Shown one piece after another: positions 14,722-17,959 of a stretch of DNA of 17,959 bases. The translations under genes and the position numbers were made by a program. The notes beneath the pieces are model-generated. The model was not told where the DNA came from and made no database searches. It worked only from the letters and a program-made list of their open reading frames with translations. The DNA comes from Natrinema soli. GTDB taxonomy: Archaea > Halobacteriota > Halobacteria > Halobacteriales > Natrialbaceae. Every line of letters starts with the position of its first letter. Position 1 is the first letter of the stretch. The stretch is from assembly GCF_028618695.1 (NCBI RefSeq), contig NZ_JAQIVI010000549.1:1-17959 (forward strand), in the 5' to 3' direction.

Positions 14722-14884
14722 TCTAGTACCAGCTGCAACGATTGACACACCGATCGCACAGTCCGCGGTTCTCGCTCACTGTGTTCGCTCCGAACCGCGC
14801 TTCGCTCCGAACTCGAGCGACCAGTGATCAGAAGTTGCGATTGGAAATAACTGTGATGAATCAACGCTTCGAAAGTTATTAATG
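14722..14884. repeat. degraded relative of the 172-bp palindromic element (possible)
   Basis: The stretch TAGTACCAGCTGCAACGATT (14724-14743) matches 16 of 20 bases of the outer arm of the element at 15263-15434. Similarity continues weakly for another 20 bases. The right end, CGCTTCG...TTATTAATGGA, loosely resembles the right end of that element, CGTTTCG...AGTATAATGGA. Within it is an 8-bp inverted repeat, CGCGGTTC/GAACCGCG (14764-14799). Confidence 0.4.
14874..14884 (+). promoter_or_regulatory. TATA box of the HalOD1 gene
   Basis: AGTTATTAATG ends 24 bases before the ATG at 14908, which is the correct spacing for a leaderless haloarchaeal transcript. Confidence 0.6.
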
Positions 14885-14907
14885 GAGTGGTGTGGCGGTA
14901 GATTGCA

Positions 14908-15162
14908 ATGGAACAAACCCTCGCGTTCGACACTGACGAGGTACACGAGCGGATCGTTACCGGGGTAGCAGCACTGGAGGGGACCGATCCCATGGAATTA
15001 CCGCCGCTCTTTGACGCGGTCGATCCCGATGCACTCGGCGCAGTGTTCGCAGCCACGGAGTCCGGCGAACGGCGGTCGGGACACGTCGGATTTCCGTACG
15101 CCGGTCATCAGGTGCGAGTGGAGTTCGACGAGACCGGGAACCCCGTCGTGACGATCGATTGA
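14908..15162 (+). CDS. stand-alone HalOD1 output-domain protein
   Basis: 84 aa. VTGVAALEGTDPMELPPLFDAVDPDALGAVFAA (residues 16-50) followed by GHVGFPYAGHQVRVEFDETGNPVVTI is the HalOD1 output domain of haloarchaea. In this domain an alpha-helical 'DP.ELPPL...DPDAL' part precedes three beta strands. The domain is found alone or at the end of signalling proteins and is thought to be a protein-protein or output module; its biochemical role is unknown. It is full length for a stand-alone version and has a clear TATA element at the expected distance. The next gene in the same direction is separated by a palindromic element, so it is probably monocistronic. Confidence 0.85.
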   Translation: MEQTLAFDTDEVHERIVTGVAALEGTDPMELPPLFDAVDPDALGAVFAATESGERRSGHVGFPYAGHQVRVEFDETGNPVVTID

Positions 15163-15262
15163 TTCGGAAAACGCCGTCATTCATCGACGAGTTCGTTCTC
15201 GCGATTCGATCACTCAGAACGACTCCTGACCCGGCAGCGTACCGTCATTGGTCACGTGGTCG

Positions 15263-15434
15263 CATTATAGTAGCTACTGAAACGATTTCCACACTGTTCG
15301 CAACGCCGTCGTGCGATCAAATGTGCAGTGACTGTCAGTGGCTACTATACCGTCGCCACTGACAGTCTGTGGGCACCCGATCGGATGACGGCTGTGCGAT
15401 CAGCGCGCACCACGTTTCGGTCGCTAGTATAATG
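15263..15434. mobile_element. 172-bp palindromic element (MITE-like)
   Basis: Every base from 15263 to 15434 can be paired about one centre without gaps. The inner 12 bases on each side, ACTGTCAGTGGC/GCCACTGACAGT (15331-15342 and 15355-15366), are perfect. The outermost CATTATA/TATAATG ends (15263-15269 and 15428-15434) are perfect, and the arms between are roughly 65-70% complementary. TATAGTAGC(T/C)ACTG occurs at the left end (15266-15279) and, inverted, near the centre (15336-15349). The whole may therefore be two head-to-head copies of an element of about 84 bp. It contains no gene. The ends carry TATA-like sequence facing outward. Confidence 0.75.
15425..15432 (+). promoter_or_regulatory. 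TATA box of the MOSC gene, lying in the palindrome's right end
   Basis: TAGTATAA sits 28-35 bases before the ATG at 15460. It is part of the terminal inverted repeat of the element at 15263-15434, so the mobile-looking element appears to supply the promoter. Confidence 0.6.
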
Positions 15435-15459
15435 GACCATCGGCCGGTACGGTTTCCCA

Positions 15460-16233
15460 ATGGCACGACTCGAGGGGCTGCGGGTGTATCCGGTGAAGGG
15501 TCTCGACGGCATCGATCTCGAGGCGGCTGAGATCCTCGAGGGCGGGACCGTTGCCCACGACCGGGAGTTCGCGCTGTTCGACGCTGACGGCGACGTACTC
15601 AACGGGAAGCGGGCCGATCGAGTGCACGACCTCGATACGGATTTCGATCCCGAAACGCGTGAGCTCGCAATCGAGACGCTCGACGGGGAACGGCAGCGAT
15701 TCGACCTCGAGTCCGATCGCGAGACCGCATCGGCCTGGTTGAGCGAGTTCTTCGATGTGGAGCTGTCGCTCGAGCGGGATCGATCGCTGGGGTTCGTGGA
15801 TCGACGCGGGATGGGGCCGTCGGTGATCAGCACGGCGACGCTTCGCACCGTCGCCGACTGGTTCGACGAGATAACAGTCGAGGGCGCGCGGCGACGGCTC
15901 CGGGCGAACATCGAGGTCGGCGGCGTGGACCCGTTCTGGGAGGACCGGTTCGTCGGCGCGGACGCGCCGGCGTTCGAAGTCGGCGAGGTCCGGTTCGAGG
16001 GGGTGACACCCTGTGGCAGATGCGTCGTTCCCCAGCGCGATCCCGACACCGGCGACCCGACTCCGGGGTTTCGAGAGCAGTTCGTTCAGCGCCGCGAGGA
16101 AACCTTCCCCGACTGGGCGGACGCGGACGCGTTCGACCACTACTATTCGCTGATGCTCATCGCGCGCGTCCCCGAACACGATCGCGGCGAGACCCTCCGG
16201 GTGGACGATCCGGTCGCGATAGTCGACGACTGA
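15460..16233 (+). CDS. MOSC domain protein (mARC-like molybdenum-cofactor enzyme)
   Basis: 257 aa, a usual length. The N-terminal MOSC_N beta-barrel (residues 1-90) opens with ARLEGLRVYPVKGLDGIDLEAAEI and contains HDREFALFD. The MOSC domain proper follows from about 115, with the active segment VTPCGRCVVPQRDPDTGDPTPGF: C185 and C188 in C-G-R-C, then DPDTG. In mitochondrial amidoxime-reducing component (mARC) and related proteins the cysteine of RCxxxxxDPDTG binds molybdenum, which here is C188. It may reduce N-hydroxylated compounds or transfer sulfur to the cofactor; the substrate is unknown. The ATG is chosen because a TATA lies about 30 bases upstream. It converges on the next gene with a 25-base gap. 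Confidence 0.9.
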   Translation: MARLEGLRVYPVKGLDGIDLEAAEILEGGTVAHDREFALFDADGDVLNGKRADRVHDLDTDFDPETRELAIETLDGERQRFDLESDRETASAWLSEFFDVELSLERDRSLGFVDRRGMGPSVISTATLRTVADWFDEITVEGARRRLRANIEVGGVDPFWEDRFVGADAPAFEVGEVRFEGVTPCGRCVVPQRDPDTGDPTPGFREQFVQRREETFPDWADADAFDHYYSLMLIARVPEHDRGETLRVDDPVAIVDD

Positions 16234-16258
16234 CGAGAGGCGGATACCGCCGACCGTC

Positions 16259-16588
16259 TCAGTGATCGATCTCGGGCCGCTGGAACGTTGTTTCCGCCTC
16301 CGTTCGTCCGTCGTGCGATTTCTCCAGCGCCCGTTCGAGTTCCGGCGCGGCCAGCAGCTCGTTTCGGTCGGGCTCCTCTGGCCGCCGGAAGTAGTACGTC
16401 TCCGCACAGCCGGCGACCAGCTCCGAGAGGGGTCGATCTTCGTCGTGGACGATCGAGACGAGATCCCCCGTCACTGCGACGAGTACTGCGTCGTTCGGTT
16501 TGTACAGGGCGTCCCGGAGTTCGCAGACGGTACAGTCGGCCGGTAACTCGAGGGTGACGCCGTCGACGGTCGCCCATCGCGTCTCCAT
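16259..16588 (-). CDS. small conserved-looking protein of unknown function
   Basis: 109 aa from the ATG at 16588. An ATG at 16612 is also in frame, but the TATA-like GTATAG (about 16614-16619) lies next to that codon and about 28 bases before the second, which favours the second. The sequence begins METRWATVDGVTLELPADCTVCELRDALYKPNDAVLVAVTGDLVSIVHDEDRPLSELV and ends in a charged helix. The first 70 residues have the strand-strand-helix-strand rhythm of a beta-grasp (ubiquitin/TGS/MoaD-like) fold, but there is no C-terminal Gly-Gly. I do not recognise a named family. It has two cysteines (C19, C22) in a CTVC motif. It converges with the MOSC gene and is divergent from the zinc-ribbon gene. Confidence 0.7.
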   Translation of the reverse strand: METRWATVDGVTLELPADCTVCELRDALYKPNDAVLVAVTGDLVSIVHDEDRPLSELVAGCAETYYFRRPEEPDRNELLAAPELERALEKSHDGRTEAETTFQRPEIDH

Positions 16589-16789
16589 ACGTGATCGTTC
16601 GGGCAAGAGCATCTATACGGTTGTGCCCGCAGACACATGCCGGCCGAGCGGCCGCACCGCCATCGTTGGTTCCTGCGACTACCGACTAGTCGACCGTCCA
16701 CGGCGACGAGACCGCGCCGGCCTCGAGCGGACGGTCGGCCGGCGACCGCGTCAGGAAACGCTTAGGGCGTCCCGTCCGAAAATTCGAGT

Positions 16790-17017
16790 GTGAGCGAGAA
16801 TCGCGTCGTTCAGGGACGAATGGTGACGGCCAAAAAACTCGCCGAGATCGTCGAGGGCGACTCCGTCATGGAGGTCGACTCGATCGAGGAAGCCGACGAG
16901 GAGTGTCCGTCGTGTGGCGGCTCCGTCCTGGCGGTGACCTACATGCCGTCGGTGACCGAACTGGTCACCGGTCGGAAGTGCCAGGACTGCGACTGGAGCG
17001 AGACGGATCGGGACTGA
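16790..17017 (+). CDS. small zinc-ribbon protein (DUF5795-like)
   Basis: 75 aa starting with GTG. The TATA-like CGCTTAGGG lies about 25-30 bases upstream, supporting a leaderless GTG start over the in-frame ATG at 16820. Four cysteines in two CxxC knuckles, C39/C42 (CPSCGG) and C64/C67 (CQDCDW), make a single zinc ribbon. The N-terminal part, NRVVQGRMVTAKKLAEIVEGDSVMEV, looks like a short helix and strands. I recall similar haloarchaeal proteins under DUF5795, but I cannot confirm that here. Small zinc-ribbon proteins are abundant in haloarchaea and mostly uncharacterised; some affect growth or biofilm. No partner is obvious. Confidence 0.8.
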   Translation: MSENRVVQGRMVTAKKLAEIVEGDSVMEVDSIEEADEECPSCGGSVLAVTYMPSVTELVTGRKCQDCDWSETDRD

Positions 17018-17071
17018 TCGGAATCGAACGCGTCGTCCACGTCCGTCTCGAGTCTGTACTGTCGTCTCGAG

Positions 17072-17524
17072 TTACGAGGGAACGGGTGGCAGCGTCGCTT
17101 CGTCGATCCAGAACGCTTCGACGGCACGGCCGAGCTCCACGAACTCGGCCGGATCGCTCGGCTTGGTGAGATAGGCGTTTGCGCACAGTTCGTAACTCCT
17201 GACGATGTCTTCGGTCGCCTCCGAGCTCGTGAGGACGATGACCGGGAGCGACGTGAGATCCGACTCGTTCTTGAGCGTCTCGAGCACCTCGAATCCGCTC
17301 GTTCTGGGAAGGTTCAAATCGAGCAACATGAGATCCACGTCGGCACCGCCCGCGGACAGCACCTGCTCTTGCAGGAAATCGAGGGCGGATCCACCGTCCG
17401 CGAACGTGTGAAAGACCGTCTCGAATCCCGCCGTTTTGAACGCCTCCTCGATCAGGCGAACGTCGCCGGGATTGTCTTCGACGAGGAGAATGGAAACCGG
17501 ATCGGGAGATGATTGGTGGGACAC
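17072..17524 (-). CDS. single-domain response regulator (CheY/Rcp1-like receiver)
   Basis: 150 aa, starting with GTG. The whole protein is one receiver domain: SILLVEDNPGDVRLIEEAF (acidic pair E16/D17), phospho-acceptor D69 in LMLLDLNLPRTSGFEVL, T99 in VIVLTSSE, and K121 in LTKPSDPAEF. The NPGDVRLIEEAF helix and the long loop before D69 are typical of the Rcp1-type regulators common in haloarchaea, which work with PAS/GAF histidine kinases. No DNA-binding or output domain is attached, and no kinase gene is in the window. An upstream TATA-like CTTAAG (about 17551-17556), some 30 bases before the GTG, suggests a leaderless transcript. Confidence 0.93.
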   Translation of the reverse strand: MSHQSSPDPVSILLVEDNPGDVRLIEEAFKTAGFETVFHTFADGGSALDFLQEQVLSAGGADVDLMLLDLNLPRTSGFEVLETLKNESDLTSLPVIVLTSSEATEDIVRSYELCANAYLTKPSDPAEFVELGRAVEAFWIDEATLPPVPS

Positions 17525-17687
17525 TGCGTATCTATCGAGATGGGTGATGGGGGCTTAAGGCTGATCACAAAGCACGTTGGATCCGTGTCACTGTTTCTGA
17601 AAATCGGCCGCCGTTGCCGGACCACACCGTCCCCGATATCGTCCGCGACCGTTCGCGCCACGGTCGTTCGACGCCCGGTCTCGGCCG

Positions 17688-17959
17688 TTACCGTTCGACG
17701 ATCGTTCCCCCGGCCAACCCCTCCCACTCGACGCGATAGCCGAGTCGCGAGAGGATCGCGCTCGAGTCGGTGAGATCGAACTCCTCGAGGACCGCGTCGG
17801 CATCCTCGAGTGCCATTCCCGGCTCGATTTCGTCCGCCACCCGCTCGAGAACGATGGGGCGAACCAGCGTTCGACCGACTCGTTCGTGTTCGGGAAACGC
17901 CTTGTCCGCGAGCGCGTCCGGACTCGCGCCGTGGCGATCGGCCAACGCGTCCACCGTGA
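17688..17959 (-). CDS. 3' part of an unknown protein (partial)
   Basis: At least 90 codons to the TAA at 17690-17688; the frame is open to the right edge. A GTG at 17954 could be a start but could equally be an internal valine. Visible sequence: DALADRHGASPDALADKAFPEHERVGRTLVRPIVLERVADEIEPGMALEDADAVLEEFDLTDSSAILSRLGYRVEWEGLAGGTIVER. It is acidic and mainly helical with a short strand pair near the end. I do not recognise the family. It lies upstream of the response-regulator gene in the same direction with a gap of about 160 bases, so it is probably a separate transcription unit. Confidence 0.7.
   Translation of the reverse strand, partial: TVDALADRHGASPDALADKAFPEHERVGRTLVRPIVLERVADEIEPGMALEDADAVLEEFDLTDSSAILSRLGYRVEWEGLAGGTIVER

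Noticed and set aside
14178..15056. A 292-codon minus-strand frame between the SMP-30-like and HalOD1 genes.
   Set aside because: It is extremely Arg/Ser/Pro-rich and overlaps two real genes on the other strand.
15424..16407. A 327-codon minus-strand frame across the MOSC gene.
   Set aside because: It is opposite a convincing MOSC protein, overlaps two other genes, and lacks recognisable domains.

Overview
This is a stretch of haloarchaeal chromosome, about 18 kb. The DNA is GC-rich with very frequent CTCGAG-type motifs, the proteins are strongly acidic, Tat (RR) signal peptides dominate the exported proteins, many genes have a TATA-like element about 25-35 bases before an apparently leaderless ATG or GTG, and domains such as HalOD1 and amphi-Trp are typical of Halobacteria. 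A member of the Natrialbales (Natrinema/Haloterrigena-like) is my best guess from style only.

Layout. 1-510: end of an alkaline-phosphatase/phosphodiesterase-type gene, then tRNA-Glu(UUC) flanked by copies of its own 5' and 3' ends, which looks like an old integration site. 885-1340: an Lrp/AsnC regulator. 1644-9193: a secreted quinoprotein block. A Tat-signal protein of unknown family overlaps (TGATG) a PQQ alcohol-dehydrogenase-type beta-propeller that has no signal of its own. Converging on this pair are two tandem paralogues, each with a Tat signal, a type 1 copper (cupredoxin) domain and a PQQ aldose-dehydrogenase-type propeller. 9731-12284: two paralogous divergent Na+/Ca2+ exchanger-like membrane proteins. 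12463-13204: an ArsR-type winged-helix protein and, divergently, an amphi-Trp protein. 13493-14626: a Tat-exported SMP-30/NHL-type propeller. 14908-17017: a HalOD1 protein, a MOSC protein, a small unknown protein and a zinc-ribbon protein, with a 172-base palindromic element just upstream of the MOSC gene. 17072-17959: a single-domain response regulator and the 3' end of an unknown gene.

How it may work together (inference). Quinoproteins outside the membrane oxidise alcohols or aldoses and pass electrons to blue copper. The copper domain is fused to the enzyme here, where bacteria often use a cytochrome c. The 311-aa Tat protein may carry its signal-less partner across the membrane. The SMP-30-like protein could open the lactones formed by aldose oxidation, and the exchangers could affect Ca2+, a cofactor of most PQQ enzymes. 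No PQQ biosynthesis gene is in the window. The best candidates for something new are the copper-quinoprotein fusions, the Tat piggy-back pair, a repeat-built sequon-rich loop in one fusion, and the palindromic element that appears to donate a promoter.
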